DNA of 64,000 nt from CSP1-5 sp964348275. GTDB lineage: Bacteria > Methylomirabilota > Methylomirabilia > Methylomirabilales > CSP1-5. Below the pieces are notes generated by a model, which was not told where the DNA came from, did not search any database, and was given only the letters and a program-made list of their open reading frames with translations. Numbering within the stretch: the stretch's first letter is position 1; the number at the start of each line of letters is the position of its first letter. Position numbers and translations under genes: made by a program. Positions 1-8,280 of this stretch are shown one piece after another. The stretch covers positions 1-64,000 of the forward strand of contig CAYGBT010000008.1 of NCBI GenBank assembly GCA_964348275.1, given 5' to 3'.

Positions 1-78
1 TGGTGGCCCCAGCGGGATTCGAACCCGCGTTTCCGCCTTGAGAGGGCGGCGTCCTAGGCCGGGCTAGACGATGGGGCC
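1..78 (-). tRNA. tRNA-Glu (anticodon CTC)
   Basis: The reverse strand folds as a complete cloverleaf. A 7-bp acceptor stem pairs GGCCCCA with TGGGGCC, followed by discriminator A and an encoded CCA at positions 1-3. The anticodon stem CCGCC/GGCGG closes the loop CTCTCAA, giving anticodon CTC, which reads the Glu codon GAG. The T-arm contains GGTTCGAATCC. Its position 0.7 kb from gltX, the enzyme that charges it, is fitting. Confidence 0.95.
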
Positions 79-92
79 AGCGATGGGAGGGA

Positions 93-166
93 TGGCTGCG
101 GGGCGAGGACTCGAACCTCGACAACCTGATCCAGAGTCAGGCGGACTACCATTATCCGACCCCGCA
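93..166 (-). tRNA. tRNA-Gln (anticodon CTG)
   Basis: The reverse strand forms acceptor stem TGCGGGG/CCCCGCA with discriminator G and an encoded CCA (93-95). The anticodon arm is CCTGA-CTCTGGA-TCAGG, giving anticodon CTG for the Gln codon CAG. The T-loop contains GTTCGAGTC. It lies 14 bp upstream of tRNA-Glu on the same strand, so the two are probably co-transcribed. Confidence 0.93.
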
Positions 167-180
167 TTCGCTTTTGAGCA

Positions 181-215
181 AGGAATAAAGAGGCCCGGAT
201 TCAGGGAATCCGGGC
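181..215 (-). terminator. Rho-independent terminator after greA
   Basis: A perfect 10-bp stem (GCCCGGATTC/GAATCCGGGC, 193-202 with 206-215) with a 3-nt loop is followed on the minus strand by the T-rich tract CTCTTTATTC. It sits 38 bp beyond the greA stop and before the tRNA pair, so it probably ends the gltX-greA transcript. Confidence 0.75.
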
Positions 216-253
216 AGCGGACGGCCTCACTATAGCCGAGGGGTACCGCAAAC

Positions 254-742
254 TCAAGCCGAAAATGGCTCTTCCTGCTCGTGCAGGGTGATGATCTTGG
301 TCACCTCGTAGGCCTTCGTGCCGCCGGGAGTCTCGATCCGGACCTCTTCCCCCTCCCGTCGACCCGCCAGGCCTCGTCCGATCGGAGACGCGATCGAGAC
401 CCACCCCTTTTCCCCGTTACTCTCTTCAGGCGCGACAAGCCTGACGACCCTTTCCCCGCCCTGGTTGGTGTCGCGTAGATGCACGATCGAGCCGAACCCG
501 GCCCGATCTTGAGGAACGGATTTCAGATCGATCGCAGAAAGGGAAGCAATCCGTTGCTGCAAGGACACGATTCGGGCCTGGACAAAGCCCTGTCGCTCCT
601 TGATCGCCTGGTAATCGGCATTCTCGGTGAGATCCCCTAGGCCGCGAGCGGCCTCGATCTTCTTCGGGATATCGACCTTCAGCTGCTTTTCAAGCACGCT
701 GAGCTCTGCCCGAAGGTTGTTCAGCAGCTTTTGCAGGTCCAC
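254..742 (-). CDS. greA: Transcription elongation factor GreA
   Basis: This 162-aa protein has the usual GreA length. GreA rescues backtracked RNA polymerase by stimulating cleavage of the 3' end of the transcript through the secondary channel. Residues 1-75 form the N-terminal coiled coil, including the family-typical stretch LGDLTENADYQAIKERQ. Residues 85-155 are the C-terminal FKBP-like domain with GWVSIASPIGRGL. The start is GTG, preceded by GAGGAGG at good spacing. It follows gltX by 29 bp on the same strand, which suggests one operon ending at the hairpin at 181-215. Confidence 0.95.
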   Translation of the reverse strand: MDLQKLLNNLRAELSVLEKQLKVDIPKKIEAARGLGDLTENADYQAIKERQGFVQARIVSLQQRIASLSAIDLKSVPQDRAGFGSIVHLRDTNQGGERVVRLVAPEESNGEKGWVSIASPIGRGLAGRREGEEVRIETPGGTKAYEVTKIITLHEQEEPFSA

Positions 743-771
743 GCCATTCCTCCTCTTTCAAGAAAGCTGCC

Positions 772-2214
772 TCAGGTAGGTAGCCGATCTAAAGCCGCCT
801 CGAGGCGCTCCAAAGTGATCTCGCGACCCAACAGCTCCATGACGTGAAACAGTGGCGGGCTCACCGTCCCACCGGTCAGCGCCACCCGGGTGGGCTGGGC
901 GACGTCTCCGAGCTTCAGCCCTTTCTCCGCCGCAAAATTGCGGTACAGCTTTTCGAGGACCAGGGCATCAAAATTCTTGATCTCTTGAAGTCTTTCTCGT
1001 AGCGCGCGAAGGTGTCCCAACGTCTCGGCCCGCAGGTGCTTCTCCACGGCCTTGACATCGACATCGATCGCAACGCGGAAGAGGAAACGGGAGGACTGAG
1101 CGAGGTCCTGGAGCGTCTTGGCTCGCTCCCGAAACGCATGGATGACCGCCTCCCCGAAGGTCCCTGGTCTCCCCGCGTTTGACCAGCTCACCGCCTTGGC
1201 TTCGATCTCCTCCGCTGAAATCCCCACCCGTTGGTAGAAGGGCATCAACAGGTCCGCCAGGCGCTTGGGATCGGCTTCCCGGAGGTAATGGGCGTTCAGC
1301 CAATCGAACTTGGCCTGATCGAAGATGGCCGGGGTGTCACCCACCCGCGTGATATCGAAGTATCGAACAAGTTCCTCTCGACTGAAGATCTCCTGATCCC
1401 CGTGTGACCAACCCAGGCGGACGAGGTAATTCAGCATCGCCTCCGGGAGGTAGCCCAGCTCCCGAAAAGCCAGGACCGAGGTCGCCCCGTGTCGCTTGGA
1501 GAGGCGCGTACGGTCTGATCCAAGGATCATAGGCACGTGGGCAAATTGGGGCAAGGAAAAATCAAGCGCCCGGTATACCTGGATCTGTTTAGGGGCGTTG
1601 GATAGATGATCATCGCCCCGGATGACATGGGTCACCTGTAGCAACGCATCATCGACCACCACGGCGAAGTTGTATGTCGGGAGGCCGTCCGAGCGCATCA
1701 GGACGAAGTCATCCAGTTCCGCATTGTCAAAACGGACCTCTCCATGGATGAGGTCGTCAACAACCGTCACCCCTTCATCTGTCACCCGAAGGCGTAACGC
1801 CCAGGGCTTTCCACGCTCTGCCTGCCGCTCCCTGCACCGACCATCGTACCGGGGAGAGCGACCGGCCGCCACCGCAGCCTTCCGGCGCTCCTCAAGCTCC
1901 TCAGGGGTACAAACGCATCGATACGCCTTGCCCTCCTTCAGCAATCGTTCGGCGTGCTCACGATAGATCGAAATCCGGTCTGCCTGCCGCAGGGGGCCCT
2001 CATCCCACTCGAGCCCGAGCCACCGCAAGCTCTCGACGATTGCCTCGACCGATTCTTCCGTGGAGCGCTCCACGTCGGTATCTTCAATCCTCAGGATGAA
2101 GGTCCCGCCGTGATGTCGAGCGAAGAGCCAATTGTACAGGGCCGTCCGCGCTCCCCCCACGTGGAGATGCCCGGTGGGAGACGGCGCAAACCGCACCCGA
2201 ACTCGCTCGTTCAT
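772..2214 (-). CDS. gltX: Glutamyl-tRNA synthetase
   Basis: This 480-aa class I aminoacyl-tRNA synthetase charges tRNA-Glu, or both tRNA-Glu and tRNA-Gln if the cell uses the indirect amidotransferase route. The HIGH-type signature lies at residues 11-21 (PSPTGHLHVGG) and the KMSKS-type loop at 238-241 (LSKR). The catalytic domain holds the usual YNFAVVVDD and HVIRGDDHLSN blocks, and Cys100, Cys102 and Cys127 resemble the zinc-site cysteines of some family members. The remainder is the anticodon-binding helical domain. Length and ends look complete. It is upstream of greA and close to the Glu and Gln tRNAs. Confidence 0.96.
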   Translation of the reverse strand: MNERVRVRFAPSPTGHLHVGGARTALYNWLFARHHGGTFILRIEDTDVERSTEESVEAIVESLRWLGLEWDEGPLRQADRISIYREHAERLLKEGKAYRCVCTPEELEERRKAAVAAGRSPRYDGRCRERQAERGKPWALRLRVTDEGVTVVDDLIHGEVRFDNAELDDFVLMRSDGLPTYNFAVVVDDALLQVTHVIRGDDHLSNAPKQIQVYRALDFSLPQFAHVPMILGSDRTRLSKRHGATSVLAFRELGYLPEAMLNYLVRLGWSHGDQEIFSREELVRYFDITRVGDTPAIFDQAKFDWLNAHYLREADPKRLADLLMPFYQRVGISAEEIEAKAVSWSNAGRPGTFGEAVIHAFRERAKTLQDLAQSSRFLFRVAIDVDVKAVEKHLRAETLGHLRALRERLQEIKNFDALVLEKLYRNFAAEKGLKLGDVAQPTRVALTGGTVSPPLFHVMELLGREITLERLEAALDRLPT

Positions 2215-2429
2215 CTCTGCCTCGTTCAGCCTCCTCCGAAAGGGGCCGACTGCGCCCTCGGCGAAACCTGCTATGGCCTCGGCGACAGCCGTCTATTATC
2301 CCCACGCGAAAACGAACCCGTCAACCCCTTTCCGGCAACCGCGGTTGGGATATCGCTCGCGCACGGCTCGCGGACCGAGATCCACTGGGTGAGACGGGAC
2401 GGATGACAATCGGTGTGTGCCGGTTAGGG

Positions 2430-4445
2430 TCACGAGCCGGGGTCCGGCTTGACCTCCCGGAGCAGCTCGTGAACCAGTTGAAGAAGTGTATCCAGCCGGA
2501 AGGGCTTTTGGAGCATCTGATCGATCCCCGACGATTCCTGCTCCGTCTGATTCAAGGCCGCGCTCCACCCGGTGCACAGGACGATCCTGACATCCCGGTA
2601 CAGTTCGCGGACCTTTCTGGCAACCTCGAGCCCAGTCAGATCTGTCATTCCCAGATCTGTGATTACCATGTCGAACGGCTCTGCCCGAAACACCTCCACG
2701 CCTTCGACCCCGGACCCGACTCCCACGGCAATGTGCCCCTCCAGCCTGAGGAGGTTAGTGATCACCTCTCTCAGATGCGCTTCGTCATCAATCACGAGGA
2801 TGCGCCCGGTCCGGCGCCCCGTCGGCGTCGTCAGGGTTTCCGGGCCGCGCGGAGGGTCTGCCGGAACCGGAAAGGCGATGCAAAACCTGCTTCCCCGCCC
2901 CAGCTCGCTCTCCACCGTGATCGAGCCGCTGTGGCGCGCAACGATCCCATAGGAGGTGCTGAGACCGAGGCCGGTCCCCTTCACCCCCTTGGTGGTGAAG
3001 AAGGGATCGAAGATCTTCTGCCGTACCTCTTCGGTCATTCCGATCCCGGTGTCCTCGATGATCGTCTCCACCCACGGCCCGTCATCCCGGACCGGCTCGT
3101 AGCGGGTCCGCACCCTGAGGGATCCGCCATTCGGCATGGCGTCAAGGGCATTGAGGACCACGTTGGTAAAGACTTCCCTCAGCTCTGCCGCGTTGCCGGT
3201 AATCCGGGGAATCTCCGCAAGCTCCGTAGCCACCTCGATCCTGATCCCTCTGAGCTCGGCCTCGTCCTTCCATCGAGCCTGCGTAAACTGCAGGACCTCG
3301 GTGATGACCCGGTTGAGATTGACCGGGACCATGGAATCGGGTGCGCCAGTTCGGGCAAAGTCCTGAAGCCGGCGGACCGTGCTGGCGCCATCCAGGGCCG
3401 ACTGCTGGATGCTGTTCAGCCACCGCTTCAGTTCGAGGTCTTGCACCTGCCGCAACAAGAGATCCGTCCGCGCCACGATGGCCGCCAGGACATTGTTGAT
3501 ATTGTGCGCCACGCCGGCCGCGAGCGTCCCCAGCGCCGCCAGCTTTTCCGAGCGCAAGACCTGCTGGTCCCACTGCTTTCGTTCGGTAATGTCCGTCACT
3601 AAGACGATCGTCCCGAGAAACTCCCCGCTGGGGCCCCGCCGTGGGGTGCTGCTCACCAGCGCGGAAAAGGGGCTGCCATCTTTTCGGATCATCCGGGTCT
3701 CAAAGACGCCAGCTCGGTCCCGTCGCGTGAGTCTCGAAAGATCGCTCGCGCGGAATCCCGGAGGCCGAAGAGGTTCCGGGCTTGCAAACTGCCCTGGGCC
3801 TTCCCAAGGCGCGTAACCCAGCATCTCGTAGATCTGGCGGTTTCCAAATGTCCACCGACCGTCGGCATCCAGCACCAGGATCCCCACATCCGTGGCATCG
3901 ATGAGGGTCGTGTTCAATTCGCGTACCCGCCGAAACCCCTCCCCTTCCTCCCGGGACTGCGGCATGGGGTGAGACTGCACGTCACCCGGGGCCTCAAAAT
4001 GCTGGATCGTCCGGCCCATGAGTTGACCCACCATTTGAAGAAACCGAAGATCGCGAGATGCAAAGTGGCCTCGCCGTCGGCTATAGAGCGCCAGAAATCC
4101 GGATCCTTCCCCCTCCGCCACCAGGGGCACACTCGCGAAGGAACGAATCTTTTGCTCGCCCGCCGGCAAGGGACAGTCAGGCGGGAGATCATCGAAGAGG
4201 AGAGTCTCGCGGCAGGGATCGAGATCGCCTCGACCGATCCCCTCCGGATGGGAAGGGCTCCAAGGGGCAGCCCAACTCCCCCGACCGCGAAACAGGGCGG
4301 GAATAAACGCAGCGGCGGACTCTTCCCAGAGCCAGAGAACCCCCGATTCTGCCTCCAAGAGCCCGATGATCTGCTCGAGCACGGGGCCGAAGACCGCCTC
4401 GAAATCGCGGCCCTCTTCTCGCGGCTTTGCGTCAAACTGCATCAC
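2430..4445 (-). CDS. Hybrid sensor histidine kinase (GAF-PAS-HisKA-HATPase-REC)
   Basis: This 671-aa soluble kinase has no membrane segment. A GAF domain spans roughly residues 15-150 and a PAS domain 175-290. HisKA carries the phospho-acceptor His314 (GVAHNINN). The HATPase domain has an N box near 426-438 and the G1/G2 motifs DTGIGM and GTGLGLS (about 465-496). A C-terminal receiver follows, with acidic residues 553-554, phospho-acceptor Asp597 and Lys647. Phosphate probably moves His314 to Asp597 and then to an unlinked partner, or the receiver is autoregulatory. No output regulator is adjacent. The first codons are GTG-ATG and the second (4442) may be the true start. Confidence 0.9.
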   Translation of the reverse strand: MMQFDAKPREEGRDFEAVFGPVLEQIIGLLEAESGVLWLWEESAAAFIPALFRGRGSWAAPWSPSHPEGIGRGDLDPCRETLLFDDLPPDCPLPAGEQKIRSFASVPLVAEGEGSGFLALYSRRRGHFASRDLRFLQMVGQLMGRTIQHFEAPGDVQSHPMPQSREEGEGFRRVRELNTTLIDATDVGILVLDADGRWTFGNRQIYEMLGYAPWEGPGQFASPEPLRPPGFRASDLSRLTRRDRAGVFETRMIRKDGSPFSALVSSTPRRGPSGEFLGTIVLVTDITERKQWDQQVLRSEKLAALGTLAAGVAHNINNVLAAIVARTDLLLRQVQDLELKRWLNSIQQSALDGASTVRRLQDFARTGAPDSMVPVNLNRVITEVLQFTQARWKDEAELRGIRIEVATELAEIPRITGNAAELREVFTNVVLNALDAMPNGGSLRVRTRYEPVRDDGPWVETIIEDTGIGMTEEVRQKIFDPFFTTKGVKGTGLGLSTSYGIVARHSGSITVESELGRGSRFCIAFPVPADPPRGPETLTTPTGRRTGRILVIDDEAHLREVITNLLRLEGHIAVGVGSGVEGVEVFRAEPFDMVITDLGMTDLTGLEVARKVRELYRDVRIVLCTGWSAALNQTEQESSGIDQMLQKPFRLDTLLQLVHELLREVKPDPGS

Positions 4446-4520
4446 AGCCTCGGCTCCGAGTGTTTAGCGGGTAAACTGCATGGCCCATGCCAAAAGACCC
4501 TTCCTGGCTCCGCCCGACCC

Positions 4521-4550
4521 TTGACCTTTTTACACTCCCTTACGTATAGT
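4521..4550 (+). promoter_or_regulatory. Sigma-70-type promoter for the 4602-5590 pair
   Basis: TTGACC (4521-4526), an 18-bp spacer and TATAGT (4545-4550) form a good vegetative promoter about 50 bp upstream of the ATG at 4602. It lies in the divergent gap between the hybrid kinase and the ABC remnant. Confidence 0.6.
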
Positions 4551-4601
4551 GGCGAACGGGGTGGATGGGTCCACCATTCTTCAAGGAGAAAGGTGGCCAG
4601 A

Positions 4602-4763
4602 ATGGCACGGGTCCCCCTTGAGAACCTGACCAACCGATTCAACGACGTCATCGCGGTCCGGGATTTCACCCTGGAGATCGCCGATGGCGAGTTCCTGGTC
4701 CTGGTGGGTCCCTCTGACGGGATGCACTTCTTCGATCCCGAGACGGGCGAGGCCATTCGATGA
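4602..4763 (+). pseudogene. Internally deleted ABC transporter ATPase (UgpC/MalK-type) remnant
   Basis: The 53-aa reading frame begins like a sugar-type ABC ATPase (MARVPLENLTNRF, then LEIADGEFLVLVGPS up to the Walker A motif). It then jumps directly to the family's C-terminal end (MHFFDPETGEAIR). About 300 codons that should carry the Walker A lysine, signature, Walker B and most of the TOBE region are missing, and the junction is in frame. A promoter (4521-4550) and ribosome site (AAGGAGAAAGG) remain. Its TGA overlaps the ATG of the PHP gene (ATGA). It cannot be an ATPase. It may persist as a translated leader for the next gene. Confidence 0.75.
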
Positions 4764-5590
4764 GGCCTCCCTCCGATTCGGCCGCCGACCTTCATCTCCA
4801 CTCGTCGTATTCGGATGGAACCTTCTCTCCGCAAGAGGTCGTCGCAGCAGCGGCTGCGCGGCACCTGAATCCGATCGCCATCACCGACCACGACACGGTC
4901 GCCGGCATTCCTGAAGCGCTCCGGGCTGGCACTGAGCTCAACATAGAGGTCATCCCGGGCATCGAAGTTTCGGCGCACGAGCCGGACCAAGAGTTCCATC
5001 TCCTCGGTTATTTTATCCGCTGGGAGGACCCCGCGCTCACGCGGACCCTGGAGAGCCTCGAAGCCCAGCGTCGAACCCGACTCGAGGAAATCGTCAGTCG
5101 GCTGGAGCAGCTCGGGGTCCATCTCACGCTGGCTGACGTACTGCGAATCGCCGGGCAGGGCACGGTGGGGCGGCTGCACGTCGCTCGGGCGCTTGTCATC
5201 CAACGGGTCGTGCGCACTCTGGATGAGGCTTTCGACCGTTTCCTCGCTCAGGGTCGTCCGGCCTATGTGCCGCGCCCACCCTTTACCGCCCTTCAGGCTA
5301 TTGCGGCCATTCGAAAAGCGGAAGGGATAGCGGTCTTGGCCCATCCGGGCCGATCCGGATTGGACAACCTGGCCCACCTTATCGACGCAGGCTTGCAAGG
5401 GATCGAGGTCTTTCATCCTTCCCACTCCACGGAGGATGTCTACCTAGTCACCCGCGCAGCCACAGAACACGGCCTCCTCATCACCGGAGGCTCCGACTGT
5501 CACGGCCATGCCCAGGGCGAGCCACGCCTGGGCGAGATCCGCCTCTCCCTGAAGTACGTGGAGCGCCTCCGGCAGGCCGCTTCCCCCTAA
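4760..5590 (+). CDS. PHP-domain metal-dependent phosphoesterase (RNase AM/YciV-like)
   Basis: The 276-aa protein opens with the PHP metal-binding signature DLHLHSSYSDG (His12, His14, Asp19). It continues with ITDHDTVAG near residue 40, a glutamate in IPGIEVSAHE, the AHPGR motif near residue 195 and a C-terminal GGSDCHGH near 245. These are the expected trinuclear-site ligands of the family that includes E. coli YciV (5' trimming of small RNAs and nucleoside 3',5'-bisphosphate hydrolysis). Its ATG overlaps the stop of the ABC remnant, so translation is probably coupled. The exact substrate is not visible from sequence. Confidence 0.88.
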   Translation: MRPPSDSAADLHLHSSYSDGTFSPQEVVAAAAARHLNPIAITDHDTVAGIPEALRAGTELNIEVIPGIEVSAHEPDQEFHLLGYFIRWEDPALTRTLESLEAQRRTRLEEIVSRLEQLGVHLTLADVLRIAGQGTVGRLHVARALVIQRVVRTLDEAFDRFLAQGRPAYVPRPPFTALQAIAAIRKAEGIAVLAHPGRSGLDNLAHLIDAGLQGIEVFHPSHSTEDVYLVTRAATEHGLLITGGSDCHGHAQGEPRLGEIRLSLKYVERLRQAASP

Positions 5591-5602
5591 CACCCTAGAC
5601 CT

Positions 5603-5782
5603 TCATGATCCTTCGCGGGAGGGCATCTCTGCCTCATCAATTAGCATGACAGGAATCCCATCGCGAATGGGATACCGACGGCCGCACGCCTGACAGATAA
5701 TTCTCTGGCCTGGTTCATCGAGTCGGACCTCTCCCTTGCAGGCAGGACAGGCCAAGATTTCCAAAAACTCCTTGTCGATCAT
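5603..5782 (-). CDS. Trm112 family zinc-ribbon protein
   Basis: This short gene encodes 59 aa. It starts MIDKEFLEILACPACKG and ends shortly after IRDGIPVMLIDEAE, the classic Trm112/YcaR pattern. The CPAC pair near residue 12 and CQAC near residue 36 form a zinc knuckle. Family members activate or stabilise methyltransferases, or act as small accessory proteins in lipid A or glycosyl pathways. GAGGAGG precedes the ATG. The ATG overlaps the stop of the binding-protein gene upstream (ATGA), so the two are translationally coupled, although no functional link is obvious. Confidence 0.85.
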   Translation of the reverse strand: MIDKEFLEILACPACKGEVRLDEPGQRIICQACGRRYPIRDGIPVMLIDEAEMPSREGS

Positions 5783-7050
5783 GTCCCCTCCTCATCCCAC
5801 GACATTTTGCATCCGGTCTGCTCTCTCGACCTGATGAGCTTCTCCCCGGGGACCACCACAAGATCGTCCAAAATCCGGAAGGCGTACTCGCTGGATTTGG
5901 TCGTCCGTCCCCAGACGACATCCGTGACGACCTGATGGTCCTCCTTCCGGATGGTTTTGAATCCCTCCGGATCACGGTAGGTGATGCCCTCCAATCGCTT
6001 AACGATTTTTTCGGTGTCCAGAAAGCCCACCTCTTCGATGACCTTTTTCAGCAAATGGATGGCCGCATAGCTGGACAGGGCGACATCAGCCGGATACTCC
6101 CCGTATAGCGCCCGATACGCCTCCACAAAGACCCGGTTGTCCACCACATCCGGGTGGAGGAACCAGTAACGGGATGAAACCCAGAGCCCTCCGGGCATCT
6201 CCTTCCCCAGGGGGACCAGGACGCTCAACGAAGCTCCCTCCGGATTGAGGAAGAATTTCACCCGTTCAAAGAAGCCGACCGCCTGCGCCTGCTTGATAAA
6301 GGTCACGAGGTCATTGCCCCACAACGTGGACCAGACCGCATCCGGCTTGGCTTGCATCGCCGCATTGATGACATCCTTATAATCATACGTGAACCGTCCG
6401 GGCCAGGACTCTCCGACAAACACGGCCTTTGGCTTGACCTTTTGCAGGGCTTCGCGAAATGCGTCCCAGGAACCCCTGCCGTACTCGGAATCCGGCCCGA
6501 TGCCATACCATCGCTCGGCCGGTTTATCCTTCATCACGAGCGCCGCCGCGCGGGCGTCCATCACGGCGTTGTTCACCACTCGGAAGGCGTAGGGATGACA
6601 CGCTTCTCCCGTCAGCTGTCCTGCCGCCGCGTGCGTCAGGAGAATGATCTTCCGATGCTTCTTTGCCTCCGCGCTTACTGCCAAAGCGACGCTCGAAGAA
6701 TCCAACCCCAACAAGAAGTCGACCTGATCCTCCAGGATGTACTTCCGGGCCTCTGCCACCCCAACGGCGGCGATCCCCTCGTGAGCCACGGACACGTGAA
6801 GTTTTCGCCCGAGGACACCCCCCCGCTCGTTGATCTCTTTCTCGGCCATCTTCGCCCCTTGGGAGCCGTGCCTCCCGTATTCCGCATCTGGACCCGTCAG
6901 TTGGAATAAGGCCCCGATCTTAATTGGGGGGCTGTCCTCAGCCCATCCAAGGCTTGGAAGGAGGGCACCCTCCAAACACAGGACCATCAGGACCAGGTGG
7001 AGCGTCCGCCTCCTTCCCACGAGCACCTCCCGCGCGGTAAGATTACGCAC
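5779..7050 (-). CDS. ABC transporter substrate-binding protein, branched-chain amino acid type
   Basis: The 423-aa periplasmic protein has a signal peptide (Arg-rich n-region at 12-15, hydrophobic core to about residue 30, likely cleavage before EDSPPIK). The mature part starts IKIGALFQLTGPDAEYG, the signature of Leu/Ile/Val-type binding proteins (Peripla_BP_6). It has two alpha/beta lobes and the typical YGIGPDSEYGR turn. No permease or ATPase genes adjoin it, so it is an orphan binding protein or works with a transporter elsewhere. Ligand unknown; urea, amino acids or aromatic acids are all possible in this family. Confidence 0.85.
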   Translation of the reverse strand: MRNLTAREVLVGRRRTLHLVLMVLCLEGALLPSLGWAEDSPPIKIGALFQLTGPDAEYGRHGSQGAKMAEKEINERGGVLGRKLHVSVAHEGIAAVGVAEARKYILEDQVDFLLGLDSSSVALAVSAEAKKHRKIILLTHAAAGQLTGEACHPYAFRVVNNAVMDARAAALVMKDKPAERWYGIGPDSEYGRGSWDAFREALQKVKPKAVFVGESWPGRFTYDYKDVINAAMQAKPDAVWSTLWGNDLVTFIKQAQAVGFFERVKFFLNPEGASLSVLVPLGKEMPGGLWVSSRYWFLHPDVVDNRVFVEAYRALYGEYPADVALSSYAAIHLLKKVIEEVGFLDTEKIVKRLEGITYRDPEGFKTIRKEDHQVVTDVVWGRTTKSSEYAFRILDDLVVVPGEKLIRSREQTGCKMSWDEEGT

Positions 7051-7096
7051 ACCGGACGAAAATTAGCCCCATAACAGGGCGAAAGGCTGGCTCTTG

Positions 7097-7591
7097 TCAA
7101 GCCTTTTCGCTCTCCGACGTAGCGTTGACGGTTTGATCCAATTCATGGTGACTCATAATCAGGGCGTCTTCCACCGGCTCGGTATAGTATCGTCGTCTCC
7201 GCCCGACCACCGTAAAACCGAAGCGTCGGTAGAAAGCCTGGGCCGTCAGATTCGACACCCGAACTTCGAGCGAGGCGGTCTTCGCCCCTTGTCGCGAGGC
7301 CTGAGCGAGGGCGGAGAGCAGGAGCTTTGATCCTACCCCTTGGCGTCGTGCTTCCGGCTCTACCGCCACATTGCTGATGTGAAATTCCCTCGCCACAACC
7401 GATCCACAGAGGTAGCCCAAGATGGTATTCTCCTCGGACCGCGCCACCAGAGCCAGGGAGATGCCGGGAATCAGTTCCGCCAGAAACATCTCCCGGGACC
7501 AAGGTTCGGTGAAGGAGGCGGTTTCGATGCGCAGGACCGGCTCGAGGTCCTCCGGTTGCATCCGCTCGATTCTGAAATCCGTCGCTCCCAC
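7097..7591 (-). CDS. rimI: Ribosomal protein S18-alanine N-acetyltransferase RimI
   Basis: The 164-aa GNAT protein matches RimI in length and context. RimI acetylates the N-terminal alanine of ribosomal protein S18. The fold is shown by RIETASFTEPWSREMF at the N terminus, the beta4 block ISNVAVEPEARRQGVG (acetyl-CoA pyrophosphate loop R-R-Q-G-V-G) and ASLEVRVSNLTAQAFY, ending FGFTVVGRRRRYY. It follows tsaB by 2 bp, a very common pairing, and the two are almost certainly co-transcribed. Confidence 0.92.
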   Translation of the reverse strand: MGATDFRIERMQPEDLEPVLRIETASFTEPWSREMFLAELIPGISLALVARSEENTILGYLCGSVVAREFHISNVAVEPEARRQGVGSKLLLSALAQASRQGAKTASLEVRVSNLTAQAFYRRFGFTVVGRRRRYYTEPVEDALIMSHHELDQTVNATSESEKA

Positions 7592-7593
7592 TC

Positions 7594-8280
7594 TTACTTC
7601 CCCTTCCTCCGCTTGAGCTCCGCCTCAGAGGGACGGATATATCGGGGGACCAACACCTCCACCGGGTCCTGCTCTCCTTTCAGCAGCCGCCGCCGCCCCA
7701 AATCTGCCACTGCCGCTGGGGACGCCCCCCGGGACGTGGGGGGCGGAATAGCGAGTTCCTGGAGCGCCCCCTGCAAAAACGCGCCGTACACGCGCCACCC
7801 ATCACCGACAAAGAGGGTCGGCTGGTGAATTTGCTTTACCAGTTCCTCTGGCGGGAGAACACTCTCCTCCATCAGGGTAAGTAGCTCACTGTCCCGGTAC
7901 TCGAAGAGGGCGGCGTAGACCTCCTTTTTCCGTGCATCCAAGATGGGACAGACGGGATAGCGGCAATACGGAAGGCCCCAGGCCAAGGCTTGTAACGTGG
8001 GGACACCCACAACGGGTATGCCGGTGGCCAGGGCCAGTCCCTTGACCGTGCTGAGCCCGATCCGGAGGCCGGTGAAGGAGCCCGGTCCCGTAGAGACCGC
8101 CAGCCCCTCCACCTCGGAAATGGTCAAACGGGCATCCTGAAGGACTCGATCAACCGCGGGCATGAGACGCTCGGCATAGGTCGCTTCCACGTTCAGGATA
8201 TATTCGGCGATCAGCCCCTCCTTCCCCACCAGGGCCACCCCCCCTCGGAGACTCGCACTCTCGATTCCCAGGACAATCAC
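7594..8280 (-). CDS. tsaB: tRNA threonylcarbamoyladenosine biosynthesis protein TsaB
   Basis: The 228-aa ASKHA-fold protein scaffolds the TsaD/TsaE complex that makes t6A at position 37 of ANN-decoding tRNAs. The N terminus MIVLGIESAS and the block STGPGSFTGLRIGLSTVKGLA are diagnostic. The start overlaps the end of trpB2 by 4 bp and rimI follows by 2 bp, giving the operon trpB2-tsaB-rimI. tsaE is present at 16423; tsaC and tsaD are not in the window. Confidence 0.93.
   Translation of the reverse strand: MIVLGIESASLRGGVALVGKEGLIAEYILNVEATYAERLMPAVDRVLQDARLTISEVEGLAVSTGPGSFTGLRIGLSTVKGLALATGIPVVGVPTLQALAWGLPYCRYPVCPILDARKKEVYAALFEYRDSELLTLMEESVLPPEELVKQIHQPTLFVGDGWRVYGAFLQGALQELAIPPPTSRGASPAAVADLGRRRLLKGEQDPVEVLVPRYIRPSEAELKRRKGK

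Noticed and set aside
2403..3602. Long plus-strand open frame (399 aa) antisense to the hybrid kinase
   Set aside because: It has no family features and mirrors a well-supported kinase on the other strand; such antisense frames are expected in GC-rich genes.
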